A stretch of DNA of 64,000 nt from Eucommia ulmoides (GCA_016647705.1 CM028329.1:55941231-56005230), one strand, 5' to 3'. Numbered from the stretch's first letter, positions 1 to 11,136 are shown. Numbers and translations: made by a program. Notes: generated from the sequence alone by a model not told the origin.

Positions 1-45
1 CTTGTACTATGATTTGTTTTATTTTAACCCCTCCTCTTAAAAAAG

Positions 46-140
46 CTACAACAACAACAATTATACCTTCGTCCCACTTAAGTAGAGTCAGCTCTATGAA
101 TCCGTTTACACCATAATGAACAATCATGGGCCACCTCTTC
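46..140 (-). mobile_element. 3' end of an RTE-type LINE (fragment)
   Basis: A short (CAA)n run is followed by a stretch matching, in reverse, the 3' end of the two longer RTE copies at 27.0-30.8 kb ('cttcgtcccacttaagtaga', 'ctctatgaatccgtttacac'). Plant RTE elements end in short TTG-type repeats, which is what is seen here on the minus strand. Only about 100 bp of the 3' tail is present, with no coding sequence. Confidence 0.6.
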
Positions 141-447
141 TTAAAAAAGCTAAGATAATAAAAACGAAAAATTAACATTTTCTCCCTCTAACTCTCTTTC
201 CCTCTCTAGTTTTTTTTTAATAAATAAAAAATAAAATAAAGAGTTATTTTGTCCATTTTATGTAAATTTAGATTTAAAAAATTAATTTCACTAAATTTTT
301 AACATATTCCATCAAGTTAAAGAAGATAAAAAAAGAAAAAAAAATGATTGTTTTCTATTTTAAAATAAAAAAACATCTCCAAATGTGCTATAAGGTGTGC
401 TAAAAAATTTAACCACCATTTTGGTTCTTTTTTTTAAGCATAATTAA
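141..447. other. AT-rich intergenic stretch
   Basis: The sequence is AT-rich with poly-A and poly-T runs and no ORF of note. 'aacatctccaaatgtgctat' near 372 resembles the terminal 'catctccaacag' of the adjacent MITEs, so part of it may be a decayed MITE end. Confidence 0.4.
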
Positions 448-1061
448 GGCTCCAACAGATGTGATTTTTGTTGTGTCAAAATGGCATTATGACACATCCC
501 CTTGCCTAAGCCATATTTGTCACAAGTGCAGTGCAGGTCTGTGAAAAATTTGGAGGGAAGACTTGTAGAATTAGTTTTTACTATGACAATCATCAAACCC
601 AAAAGGAAAAAAAAAAATCAAAATAAGAAAAAATATTTGGGTTGGATTAGTTTGTTAATTTTATTTTGTTTGTATTCATTTTAATTTATTAATTAAGTTA
701 GGTTATAATTTAATTTGAGTTAATTTAGATCCAAGTTGGTCTGATTTATTTAGTTTAATTTGATAAGTGTGAATTGAAGATCTAATCCATAATTTGATAC
801 ATACAAATAATAATACTAATTCAAATTCAAACTAAATTAAAAAAAAAAAATTAATATTAAAAATTTTCAAAAAAATAAATTGAAATTTGATGATTACTTT
901 AAAAAATTTATTCAATTCTATTTCTATTGTTTATTTTAATAGAAAAATACATTTAAAAAATGATACATTATTTTTATCACAACTAGATTTATCATACCAC
1001 TATTGGTGTGTTATATTAGACAAATAACACATCAAATTTAGCCAAACTCTTGCAGACACTC
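448..1061. mobile_element. Tourist-like MITE (older copy)
   Basis: The left end GGCTCCAACAGATGTG and the right end TTGCAGACACTC are degenerate relatives of the terminal inverted repeat of the neighbour at 1065-1608. The element is flanked by TAA at 445-447 and TAA at 1062-1064, as expected for a PIF/Harbinger-type 3-bp target duplication. It carries no coding potential; a 60-codon ORF starting near 502 is spurious. The ends are more diverged than those of the neighbour, so it is probably older. Confidence 0.55.
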
Positions 1062-1064
1062 TAA

Positions 1065-1608
1065 GAGCAAACTCCAACAGTACAATCATCCTTTGTACCA
1101 TATCAAATTTTGACAATTTTGATGCCGAAATGAGCTCTAACAGTTTAGACGTCATCTTTGCAATTTTGGCACAGAAGCTCTGTGTGTGCCATATTTGGCA
1201 AATGCAGTATCCTGTGGTCTATTTGGATGAGGGTTAATTAAGTTGAAGTTTAATTAGGGTTAGGTTAACCCTAGGTAATTTTAGGATTTTAATTAAATTA
1301 TTGTTATTATTTAATTTAAGTTAAAAAAAATCAAACTACAAAAAAAAAAAAAAAAAAAAACATAATATTAAATATTTTTAAGTTAATTTTACTTTAATTT
1401 TAATACAAAAATATATTTAAAAACTACAGTTAATTATATGTTAATTTTTATTTTTAATTTTAAAATAAAAATTCTTTTATAAAAATAGCACACTGATTTT
1501 ATCACATCTGTTGGAATACTCACTCTAAATTAGGTGTACCGTAATACTATTCATGTGCTATATTTGATAAATGACGTAACAAATTTGGTCTAACTGTTGG
1601 AGATGCTC
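1065..1608. mobile_element. Tourist-like MITE with TAA target duplication
   Basis: Terminal inverted repeats are seen directly: GAGCAAACTCCAACAGT at the left and ACTGTTGGAGATGCTC at the right, with TAA immediately outside on both sides (1062-1064 and 1609-1611). The 544-bp size, lack of ORFs, AT-rich body and 'ctccaacag' terminus fit Tourist/PIF-Harbinger MITEs of plants. Confidence 0.75.
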
Positions 1609-1611
1609 TAA

Positions 1612-2582
1612 GTAGAAGGGATAAAGTGTAGGCTTTTAAAGTAGATGGGACACAATAAAACAAGATAAAAGTAGAGGGAATAAAAGGTAATTAATCTTAT
1701 AAAATTCACCTCCTAATAATGCCTGTTTATTCTCTAAAATAATTATGTCCATTAATTATTTTAAATTTGATCCCCTTGTATTTAGAAATTTGAGTTTTAG
1801 GAGGCCAAATTATATGTTATTTTATTTTGACGATCATTTCAAAATGTTAAAAATTTCTATTAATAAATCAAGATATATTTTTTTTAAATGCATTTTTTTC
1901 AACAGTTTGGATTGAATTCACAAGAATAAATTATAGAGATGAGTTGATGAAATATTTAGAAAGAAAAAAATATTGCCTAAAAATTTTACTGTCTTATCTA
2001 GAAAACGGTTGAATTTAATTATATTTTATATCTTTTAAGTTTCATATGTGTATTTTATTATTTAGTTTTTATTTTTTTATTATTTTATATATTTATAAAT
2101 TTAAAAATCGATACAGTGTCTCTACTAGGTTTTTTTTTTATATCCACGAGTGTTTTCATATTCATATGAGACTAATTTTGTTCGGAGCTCACCGGAATTA
2201 CTATTGTGTATATATATAATTATTATTAAAAAAAATATATTTGGCAGAGTTTCTTTGAACCTTACTACATGTTAGTCACTAAAAAACATTCCCACCCTGT
2301 CATACCCCTCTGCCAATATCAGTTGCCAACCCAGACCTTAGTCATGCCATGTCTGTCAACTCCCCAAAACGACGTCGCATTCCCCTCAAATATTATATAC
2401 CCTTTTGGTCAAATTTCACTAAATGGGGGCTAACTAACCCAATACTTTCTCAATCATTCTAATTAAGTCCATTAATTTTTAGTTAATTCAATTAAATCAT
2501 CTCCTTTTAACATGTTTTTCACTTCCCATATTTTTGTTTGTGTTTCTAGAAATTTTGAAACAAATATTAAAAAATAAAATAA

Positions 2583-2586
<4 letters not shown>
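1612..2586. other. AT-rich intergenic region, no gene seen
   Basis: The stretch is about 75% A+T with no credible coding sequence on either strand. No terminal repeats or structural RNA signal were recognised. Confidence 0.5.

Positions 2587-2644
<58 letters not shown>
2587..2644. repeat. (AT)n microsatellite
   Basis: An uninterrupted AT dinucleotide run of about 58 bp. Confidence 0.95.
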
Positions 2645-2647
<3 letters not shown>

Positions 2648-2866
2648 CCTTTTCAAGTTTTTTGAATCATTTTAAAATAGAAGTATTTTTTAGGTTTTTA
2701 TTCTGTTCTAACTATTTTTAGAACAAAAATTGAAATTAAGAAATAAAAAAGGGTAAAAAATGACACTTAAATATCCTCGTAACATTTAAACTAATGTGTC
2801 TAGATTTAACAATAAAAATTGACGGGAGAAGTTAATTAAGACGATTAAAAGTAAAAGAAAAATTTA

Positions 2867-3256
2867 GGTGGTGTTTGGTTAATGTTTCTGCTTTTCAGTT
2901 TTTACTTTCAATAAATTGGGATGAAAAAAGTATTCTGAGAATAGAAATATATTTGGTAACAATCATTATCCTAAAATTGATTATTTTGATTTATGAAAAC
3001 AGAAACAAGAAACACTGTTGGTTGCAATGTTTTTTCCTTAAATGTATGGTCACCAACGGGGTGGTGGTGGAAATAGTTTTATGGAAGTGAATAAGAATCA
3101 ACATTTTTTGTTTCTCATATTCTTAAGAAATTCTAGAAATACTCCCAAAATGTTGAGAACATAAATGTTTTTATCAAACATGTTTCTGTACATTAATCCT
3201 AAAATTTGAGAACAGGAATAGAAATCAGGGAACGGAAACAGTAACCAAATGGGACC
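2867..3256. mobile_element. Tourist-like MITE upstream of the Rab gene
   Basis: The left terminus GGTGGTGTTTGGTTAATG and right terminus CAGTAACCAAATGGGACC are inverted repeats of each other. TTA directly flanks both sides (2864-2866 and 3257-3259). The 390-bp length, 3-bp TTA duplication and absence of coding capacity identify a PIF/Harbinger-derived Tourist MITE. It ends about 155 bp before the TATA box of the Rab gene, so it lies in the proximal promoter. Confidence 0.85.
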
Positions 3257-3410
3257 TTAGTCACTTAATTGAGATAAGTGATAAAGTATATGGGCATAAA
3301 GTGTAATTTGACATTCCATTTTTATTCCCCTCGCCCCTTACAGAACATAGACCCAACACCAGAAAAAGGAAAAAGAAAAAATGAAAATGATATATCTCTC
3401 TCTCTGTCTC

Positions 3411-3418
3411 TATATATA
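3411..3418 (+). promoter_or_regulatory. Probable TATA box of the RABA2 gene
   Basis: TATATATA follows a CT-rich tract (3395-3409). It sits 317 bp before the start codon, leaving room for a 5' UTR with a probable intron: CAAG|GTAAAC donor at 3551/3552 and TTGGCAG acceptor ending at 3727. Transcription would start near 3440-3450. The placement is inferred from position and sequence only. Confidence 0.55.
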
Positions 3419-3734
3419 ACCGCATACATTTCGATTATCCGTTTGAAAACCGTCAAATCAATCCCTTCAATTTCTCCATACAATTCCGATTGACCGGAAA
3501 TTGGTTGAACCATTTTCACACCACCGATTTCTTCCCGATCTCTCCTTCAAGGTAAACGCACTCAAACGTTCTGGTTTTCGTGTTCATCTGAATGTGTATG
3601 TTGATCAACAGGAATTCGTTTGGATCTGATTGGAATTCCTAGATCTATTCGTTGTTTGAATGTTTTTTTGGATCTCAATTTGTTTCGTGGTGTGTGGTAA
3701 TGGTAGGTTTCTGAGGGTGTTTGGCAGTTGAAGG

Positions 3735-5831
3735 ATGGCGCATAGGGTAGATCACGAGTACGATTATCTGTTTAAGATCGTGTTGATCGGTGACTCCGGC
3801 GTCGGAAAATCGAACATTCTATCCAGGTTCACCCGTAACGAGTTCTGTTTGGAATCAAAATCAACGATTGGGGTTGAGTTCGCTACCAGAACTCTTCAGG
3901 TTCGATTTCTGTCCTCATCCATCCACACTCGAATCTTCCTTCATCTGTAGATCTTCTGTTATTATTGCGTAAATTATAGTCTCATGTTTGTGTAATCCAA
4001 TATATATAGGTTTGTGTTTATCTTCGTTGATTATTGAGGTCTCTGCTTAATTTGTTGAATTGGTTTTTGGGTTTACAGTTTACATTAATTCTTCCTTCTC
4101 TTTGATGTCAAAATCACTCAAGCAAAACACCTTTTTCTCAAATTTGCTGTGTTGCTGAATTCTTGCCTTTGTTCATGACTTCATAATGCAATTTTTTGTG
4201 CTCAAGATTGGAAAACTCAAATATGTTTGGACATTCAAAACACTTGTTTGTTGAACATTCATGCTAATTTAATATCCATTGAAACAATTGGGTGAACCAT
4301 AATTTGGAGTTTTTATTATTCATTAAATGGAGTTTTCCAAGTATTTATCATGATTTCACAGATATCCTTGGTTTGGTATAATGAGTTCTAAAGGCTTAGA
4401 GTTATATATCCATCCTTTCTTGAGCGTAAGAAGAATTGTCTGTTGCTTTCGGGATCATGCAAAATGGCTAACCATGGTCATGGGGTTCTCCATCTGGGCA
4501 TTCCAATATTTGCTATTACAAGCATAAACCATGAATGAAGCATTTGTTTTGGGTTGTTTTATTAGGATTGCTATTGTCCGATTGCCTTTACTAATTATTG
4601 CAGCCATTCATTTGATGAGTTTGATTCACTAGTTAAGATTATGACTCTTGCATTACCCACAAATCATGAGTTATTCTTGGCCCTTATGATTTCCTATCTA
4701 TTCTTTGGTCATAGCCTAAGGGTGTGTTTGGGTGAAGGAATTCAGGAGAGAAAATTGATTTTGATCAGAGATTTCAATCTCAAAAATTAAAATGTCTTGT
4801 TTGGCCACTTCATTTGAATTCCATAAAATTCCTTGGAATTTCGGAATGGAATTTTTTTTTGGGTTGTTGGGTGGGGTGGGGCGGTTTAAAATAACATCTC
4901 CAAGTGCCTCCTAAAGAAGTGTTTTGTTTTTTTTTGAGTAAACACCTTTGAACGAGGTATACCTATACCTATCCATCACGAGGTAGGTAAAATCACATCA
5001 ACAGAATTCAAGTTTCAAAAAATATACCAAACTAACTAATTTGCAAATGTTTTCTTTTTCTCCCCCCCTCTCTTTTTCTTCTAGATACAATAGTAGCAAG
5101 AGTCAAAGCGTGGTGTCCTTTGTTGGGAAAGGCTGCTTCACAACCACACGAGCTAAGTCGTGGTCTATGAATTTGCAAACAATCAGATTTCAATATTCAA
5201 AAATTCACAATTCCATCGTTTTTTAATTCCATGAATTTGTTGAATTCACAATTACAACATAGTATGACCTTTTATTTCTGTGTACTACTCGTATTTTGCA
5301 TTCATATCGTGAAACAGAGTTGTCAATATTGATTTCCAACAACAGGTTGAAGGAAAGACGGTTAAGGCCCAGATATGGGACACTGCTGGCCAAGAAAGGT
5401 ACCGAGCCATCACGAGCGCCTACTACAGGGGAGCCGTCGGCGCACTCCTCGTCTACGACATAACCAAGAAACAAACCTTTGACAATGTCCAAAGGTGGCT
5501 GCGTGAACTCAGAGACCATGCCGATTCCAACATTGTCATCATGATGACCGGAAATAAGTCCGACCTCAACCACCTCCGGTCGGTCTCCGAGCAGGATGGT
5601 CAATCCTTGGCCGAGAAAGAAGGGCTCTCGTTTCTCGAGACGTCGGCATTGGAGGCATACAATGTTGAAAAAGCATTTTCAACCATTTTGACGGAGATTT
5701 ATCATATTATAAGTAAGAAGGCGCTGGCAGCACAGGAGGCGGCGGCCACCACCGCCCTCCCCGGTCAGGGAACCACCATTAACGTCGGTGATGCTTCAGG
5801 GAATCTGAAGAGAGGGTGTTGCTCTACTTAA
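3735..5831 (+). CDS. RABA2: RABA2-class (Rab11-like) small GTPase, two coding exons
   Basis: The spliced product is 216 aa. Exon 1 is 3735-3899 (55 codons) and exon 2 is 5346-5831, joined in phase 0 by a GT-AG intron (3900-5345) at the position usual for plant RABA genes. All GTPase motifs are present: P-loop GDSGVGKS at residues 19-26, switch I threonine T44 in STIGVEF, WDTAGQE at 66-72 with catalytic Q71, NKSD at 125-128, and ETSAL at 153-157. The C-terminus ends GCCST, a di-cysteine site for geranylgeranylation. From memory, residues 1-55 and the tail look closest to the Arabidopsis RABA2b-d subgroup. RABA2 proteins act at the trans-Golgi/early endosome and cell plate, directing membrane to the plasma membrane. 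The ATG is preceded by 'gttgaagg' and gives the conserved [16 protein letters not shown] start. The intron holds a possible MITE remnant (from 4721). No disabling change was seen. Confidence 0.97.
4721..5240. mobile_element. Possible MITE remnant in the RABA2 intron
   Basis: TAAGGGTGTGTTTGGGTG at 4719-4736 looks like the outer end of a Tourist-type element. The sequence after it (aattcaggag, aattccataaaattcc, aattccatgaatttg) is rich in inverted GAATTC/AATTCC pieces, as in such elements. No clear opposite terminus was found, so the right boundary is only a guess. Confidence 0.3.
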
Positions 5832-6950
5832 AGTGTTTTTTTTTTTTTTGGGGGGGGGGGAAGGCAAGTGGTTTTATTTTTATTAGTAAGAAGTGTTAGT
5901 TCTTTTTTTGGTTATTAAGGATGTAGAGATACTTGGTGTTACTTCATGGAAAAGGGTTGTCGAAAGAAAAATGGCTTATGTTTTAGGAGGATTTGTATTT
6001 TTTTTCCCTTAAGGATACAATTTTTGGATGATGGGTTGACTGAGAAATACTGATACAAATACAAGGGGGGGTTGTTTCATGTTTGCTGCAAGACATTTCA
6101 GGTTCGTTTTTAGTATTTTTATCTTATTATTTATTATTTACGAAGTGTTACCTTTTCTTGTCAACTAAGGTTCGGACTCTCCTAAGTAGCACTCCAAGAA
6201 TCAAATCTCGAATTTAATTCTGAATGCATCACTGATGTGGAAGAGTGCATTTTCAAGATCGCCCGGGGAAATGATTAGTTGAGGTGCGTGTTAACGATGA
6301 TACCTATTTCGTTGACGTTTACTATGAAGTTCATTATTGTCCCGCCGCTGCATATTATTAGATTACGACTATTGGTTGTCAAATCTTTGCCCTCGAACTT
6401 CGGTTTGATCATTGGATTTCAATTATTGGTCGTCAGATATTTACCATTAGTTGTCGAAATCTAACCTTAATTGTTGGACCTTTGGTTGCCGGTCATCATC
6501 ATCACCGACTATCATATAAAATACAAATTTTATATTTAATTAATATTAACTCGATAGATTCAATATTATTTTATTAAGTGAATAATTAATAAATATTTTT
6601 AAAAAATGTTAAAAACTAAAAATAATAAAGTTAACTAGTTTTTAAATAGAATTTACCACTTATCCCTATTTCGTTTTAAGAACACAACATGTGGGTTTGT
6701 GTGTTTTACTACTTATTACTATGAAATCAAATGAAGGTCGGTGTGGATTTCTAGCCTAGCAAGTGCATGAACATTCACCTAATGCCTACTGATTTAATTA
6801 TAATCTATTTAGCTGGAGAAAATGTTAATTATTTCTCGTAATCACAATAAAATGGTAATCACAATAAAATGGAACTGAATAATAATTGTAAACATATATG
6901 AATATTATGACACAACAATAAAAAACAGTAATCGAATACGTACCTGTTTG
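5832..6950. other. RABA2 3' UTR and AT-rich intergenic region
   Basis: The 3' UTR begins with a T-run and then a G-run (about 5838-5861). A transcript end somewhere in 6000-6150 would be normal but no signal is decisive. From about 6280 there are short repeats of the type 'attggttgtc / attggtcgtc / ttagttgtcg'. No gene was seen. Confidence 0.4.
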
Positions 6951-7320
6951 GACCATCGCAGGAGATTGAATTTGTCGCAACAGATTACTAACTAGGTCTT
7001 CCTTCCTATGATCTAGATTATTGTGGTGGCGGCTCTCAATAGGAAGAAACCCTTAATCTAGATTAGAGAGGGGACCTAATTATATATACTAGGGTTTCTT
7101 ATTGGGCCCTCCCATAATGGGTTTCAACGAAACTCTAAACCTACATTTGCCACTTAACTGAGTTTTTACATAAAAGACGCCACAGTCCAAATCAAAATAT
7201 GATCACTGATTATTTGGGTTACTTAAATAATAGACTATCCATTAACTCGTTTTTGTAAAATAATTAATTCAATTAATGTTAGCCCATAAAAATATTCCAA
7301 CATTTTTCCACTTGGGCTAC
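6950..7320 (-). mobile_element. Copia-like LTR edge with polypurine tract (decayed)
   Basis: On the minus strand the sequence reads AGCCCAAGTGGAAAAA then TGTTGGAATATTTTTATGGG. This is the usual Copia arrangement of a 'CAAGTGGGAGA' polypurine tract followed by an LTR starting TGTTGG (LTR edge at 7302). The LTR body runs left and includes 'cttagggtttctt'-type sequence on the minus strand; its other end is unclear. No pol coding is found to the right, so this is a remnant or a non-autonomous element. Confidence 0.5.
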
Positions 7321-7639
7321 ATTAATTGAATAAATTTAATTTTGAAAATAAGACTCTCGAGTTAATAACATAAAAATTTATTTTTGGTGTGCCCACACTT
7401 TTTGTTTAAAGAAATGATAGTCTATAAGTAGCATCTTGATAAACTTATCCGGTTTAACATGATCTTAATATTGAATTATGATAGTCTATATGTTAATCTT
7501 AACAAACATAAGACTTTCATATTCACAAATACTTATAATCATATCGACATGGATTGTAAGCCCAGTAGTGTAGTAAGAAACCAATGCCAACATATGATCA
7601 TTATCAATATACATTGTTCTTATCGATCCTCATTATAAT

Positions 7640-7830
7640 ATCTCAATAAAATGAAATTGTAATTGCAATTTCTCAATAAAATGAAACTGTTGTAATTTCT
7701 CAACAATATGGAATTATTAATTCCAGTTTCTCAACAAAATGAAACTGTTGCAATTTTTCAACGATATAAAATTGCTAATTGTAGTTTCTCAACAAAATAA
7801 AATTGTTGTAATTTCTCAACAATATAAAAT
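7640..7830. repeat. Degenerate tandem repeat, 'tctcaacaaaatgaaactg' type
   Basis: About seven imperfect units alternate between 'tctcaayaaaatgaaattg' and 'tctcaacaatataaaattg'. They are AT-rich and non-coding, and probably belong to the same minus-strand retroelement interior as the LTR edge at 7302. Confidence 0.6.
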
Positions 7831-7939
7831 TGTTTGACTTTAACAAGTCATCTGTTACTAACAATACATCACGAGATCTCAAAATAGTGATCAGTGATAA
7901 CCAAAAGTATACAACTGTAATTCTTAAGGCACAATATTT

Positions 7940-8065
7940 TAAGATACCATATTGTATAATCAATTCAAATAATATGATATTTAACAATATAATACTTAAT
8001 AATGATGATCATCAAATAAATTTCAATTTTGTAAAACGCATAACAATAGTGGTCACAACGTAATC
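7940..8065. repeat. Direct repeat, copy 1 (partner at 11137-11255)
   Basis: The stretch containing 'gatgatcatcaaat' and 'aacaatagtggtcacaacgt' recurs at 11137-11255 with modest divergence. The two copies bracket the solo LTR at 8071-11028. They are non-coding host-element sequence. Confidence 0.75.
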
Positions 8066-8815
8066 GTTGATGTCACACCCCACCCCGGACACCCATCACC
8101 CTGGGGCCGATGTGACATCAACATGACATAATCTTAATGTCAAACCAACTAGCAAACAACAAAGTGCATACATAAATATACAACCACAAATTCTAACCAT
8201 ATACATCATCTCTAACTGGGGACACACCTATCCCTGAATTATAATAACAACAATGAAGCTCTCACAGGTTCACCTCAGACAGCTCCTCCCAAAATACTGC
8301 CATACTACACTATCGTCAGACTCTACCTAGTGCTAGTAGGGGACCGACTCCTAACTGCTGTATCTGCAAGTGTACTGCCTTCTTAATAAAAATATTTTAG
8401 ATGGATCAAGCATAAAACATATAAATATTACATATCAAATAAAAATCTCATGATACATAAATGTCTCATACCACAAGGAAAACACATTTTTCCTGTCACC
8501 ACAAAATCAACGTTTATATACATATATATATAGCATCCCAACTAAATAATGAAAATCAACCAGAATAACTCAACCAACCATTTGGTATAATGAAATCAGA
8601 ATATACCTATCCAGTATAAAAGAATATGTATAAATGTACTCATCCCAATCACCATATACTACAAAACGTCATATACGACAAAACACTATATACGACAAAA
8701 CACCACATACGACACGATACCACATCACACCACACCACATTGCCCCACATCACACCACACCTTATCACATCACACCACACCTCATCACATCACACCACGC
8801 CCCGGCTAGCTATGT

Positions 8816-8836
8816 GATCGTTTTAACCTCATGATC
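8816..8836 (-). promoter_or_regulatory. Conserved LTR stem-loop (GATCRT-N9-ACGATC)
   Basis: The minus strand reads GATCAT, a 9-nt spacer 'gaggttaaa', then ACGATC. The same element, with only small changes, occurs in the other gypsy LTR copies at 15880, 16549, 37600, 44386, 48000 and 50278, always just after a 'GTACCGTTGCAACTCC'-type block. Its function is unknown. Confidence 0.7.
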
Positions 8837-8892
8837 GGGAGTTGCAACGATTCCGTACCACCCGTAGGATTTGCCTTCCTAACGGAACATAA

Positions 8893-9058
8893 ACAACGCT
8901 CTGCCGGACTATGCCTAGGAGGTGAACAACGCTCTGCGGGACTATGCCTCGCAGGTGAACAATGCTCCGCTGGATTATGCCAAGCGGGTAAACAACGCTC
9001 CGCTGGACTATGCCAAGCGGGTGAAACACCGCTCTGCTGGACTATGCCAAGCAGGTGA
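8893..9058 (-). repeat. 33-bp tandem repeat array, 5 units
   Basis: Units start at 8893, 8926, 8959, 8992 and 9025 (33 bp; the last is 34). Each contains 'ggactatgcc' and ends in 'ggtga'. On the minus strand four of the five units can form a 5-bp stem around the constant 'TGGCATAGTCC' region (CTGCG/CGCAG, CCGCT/AGCGG twice, CTGCT/AGCAG). The array sits just 3' of the conserved hairpin at 8816 in the LTR. Confidence 0.9.
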
Positions 9059-9919
9059 ATATCCAATATCAATCTCCACCTTACCTCAACAACAACAACT
9101 CATCTCCACCTCAACCACAACAACAACAACTCAATAGATAATCAACGCTCTGTCGAAGCAGATAAAATCAATAGCATCGTAAAATCAATAACAATATCGT
9201 CTAACTGCAAATCAATAACATCGACCTCTATTTTCAAAACCGATTTAATCCGACTATCATTTTTCCACCCTCTTTTTAAAACCAATGAAATCCACATTTC
9301 TAAAACACCCAAATCCGTTTGATCCACATAAGTTATAAATTCGTCCAGTTTTTAAGTAAACACATTTTTTCCATTATATATTTGAAAATAGATTTACAAG
9401 AAGACAATACACTCACCTCGATATCCATTTTGCAAAACTGTCACTGACCACATGCTATCGGGATGCCGGTGCCTGCGAACCTAATAGTAACAAGGCCTAA
9501 ATTAATATTTTATGTAAAATAACCTAATCATGCAAAGCAGGCCTTAAGTTCCGTGTTTTCTCATTCCCCATATTTTATTTATGAAAATTGTTATTTGGTA
9601 AATTTTCTTTTTGTTAAAATTTATTAATACGAACGGTCACAAATTTATTATTCCGGTTACAAAATTTTGATACTAGAATTTAATTTAATAAATTAAAATA
9701 AACTTAACGAAAAATGTTACCTATTCCAAATCGTTCAAGGGTCGCGAGATGGATTTCTGGATTTTATTGGGGTTCTTTATGTAATTTTTTCTTTTCTTCT
9801 CATTTTTTTCTTTTTTTTTTCTTTTTCCTGCTTCTGCTTCCGGTTCCTACTTCAGCTTCAATTCCAGTCGGCGACCACAACCTTTCACTACCGGACCAGA
9901 CGACTGATTTACTAACTAA

Positions 9920-10420
9920 ACCCACCACACACACATAAATGGCAGCGCGCGTGCACACACACACACACGACGAACACGGTACCACCGTCGCTGTTGGAAC
10001 ACATACACACACACACTGTCCGACGACCAACGCACACCACCGACAACAACACACACACACACACACACTTGTTGGAGGAGCGCACACACACCGTCAAGAC
10101 TGAAGAACACCCCCACACACACGCATCCGATCCACATCAACCCACGAAATCGACAATGTCTACCGACCGACGACACCCTTTCTCTCTCTACTCCGGCGAC
10201 AACGGCGACCACATCGAAACACCTATCTGACCGAACAATCACACCCCGGCGACGCTGAACGAACCACACAGAACATGCACACACACTTTACCAAACGACG
10301 GCGATGATTACGCACCACCGGACGAACGACGATCCCACACCCACCGGAGCGAACCGCTCTCTCTCTCTCTCTGAAATTTGATGACGACACACACCCACAC
10401 AAAGAACACAAACACATACC
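9920..10420. repeat. (CA)n-rich low-complexity block of the LTR
   Basis: Several CACACA runs are separated by CCGACGACC-type sequence. This corresponds to the (GT)n-rich blocks of the plus-oriented LTRs (42.9-43.5, 46.4-46.9 and 48.5-49.0 kb). It generates several spurious Cys/Val-rich or Thr/His-rich ORFs. Confidence 0.85.
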
Positions 10421-10710
10421 CACGCTGCATTTCTATTTTCTGTTTTGAATTTTTGCCGCCGGCGAGCTCTCTCTCTTTAACCTACCGTTGGCAACAAACA
10501 CCGACTGTCCGACCCTGCTCTCTCTCTCTCTCTCTTTGTTTTTCTCTTTTTGTGTTTCTCATTTCCTCTCTTCAGATTGAGTTGCATGCAAGTATATAAT
10601 GCATGAATCAAGTGGTCTGAAGATTTGATCTAAAAATACCATGTCTCCCACTTCCCGATTCTTCTCTGCCTCCGGCGGATCTTCATGGCACACAACACAC
10701 ACGCACAAAA

Positions 10711-10714
10711 TGGG

Positions 10715-10741
<27 letters not shown>
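10711..10741. repeat. (TA)n microsatellite inside the solo LTR
   Basis: A short uninterrupted TA run. The other LTR copies carry a (TA)n tract elsewhere in their sequence. Confidence 0.9.
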
Positions 10742-10746
<5 letters not shown>

Positions 10747-11136
10747 TAAAACTTTTTGTTTAGTTACTCTTTCTCTCCCTAATTCTTAAAATCCTCTTTT
10801 TAGTCCAATATCAACTTCTTTAAAAGTTCTAAAATTGAAATTTCACCCCTTTTAAGTTTTAATTTAAAAAGTTAAATGCCAATTTTGGATAGAATATTTT
10901 CCTAAATTTTCAATTTGATCCCTAATCTTTTTAATTTGAATTTTTAATTGACTCAAATTCCTCCGAATTTTTTCAATTACTCTAAAATGCAACTAAAATG
11001 ACGTACGTACTACGATTGAGGCCTTACCGTTAAAATAAAGAGAAATACAAAAACTCTCACTAAACCATATAATCAAAAGATTCAATGATATCCATATTCA
11101 CAACATGTTTCTTGAACTCTATTGGTCTTAAATCTT

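Larger units (their letters stand above)
8071..11028 (-). mobile_element. Solo LTR of a Ty3/gypsy (Tekay/Del-like) element
   Basis: On the minus strand it begins GTAAGGCCTCAATCG and ends CCGGGGTGGGGTGTGACA. These ends match those of the gypsy LTRs at 42537 and 50889 (TGTAAGACCC...GGGTGTGACA). Its interior order is also the same: a (CA)n-rich block, a 'tgcctgcgaacctaatag' block, short tandem repeats, a GATCRT hairpin, then a 'cctactagcactag' block. It is flanked by near-identical 5-bp repeats, GTTGA (8066-8070) and GTTAA (11029-11033). There is no second LTR or internal region, so it is a solo LTR from LTR-LTR recombination. Length is about 2.96 kb. ORFs in it are low-complexity shadows. Confidence 0.85.

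Noticed and set aside
4721-5240. Complete MITE in the RABA2 intron
   Set aside because: Only one credible terminus was found. It is kept as a low-confidence remnant, not as a finding.
8893-9058. CRISPR-like array (33-bp repeats)
   Set aside because: Units are contiguous without unique spacers and lie in a plant LTR. This is a tandem repeat, not CRISPR.
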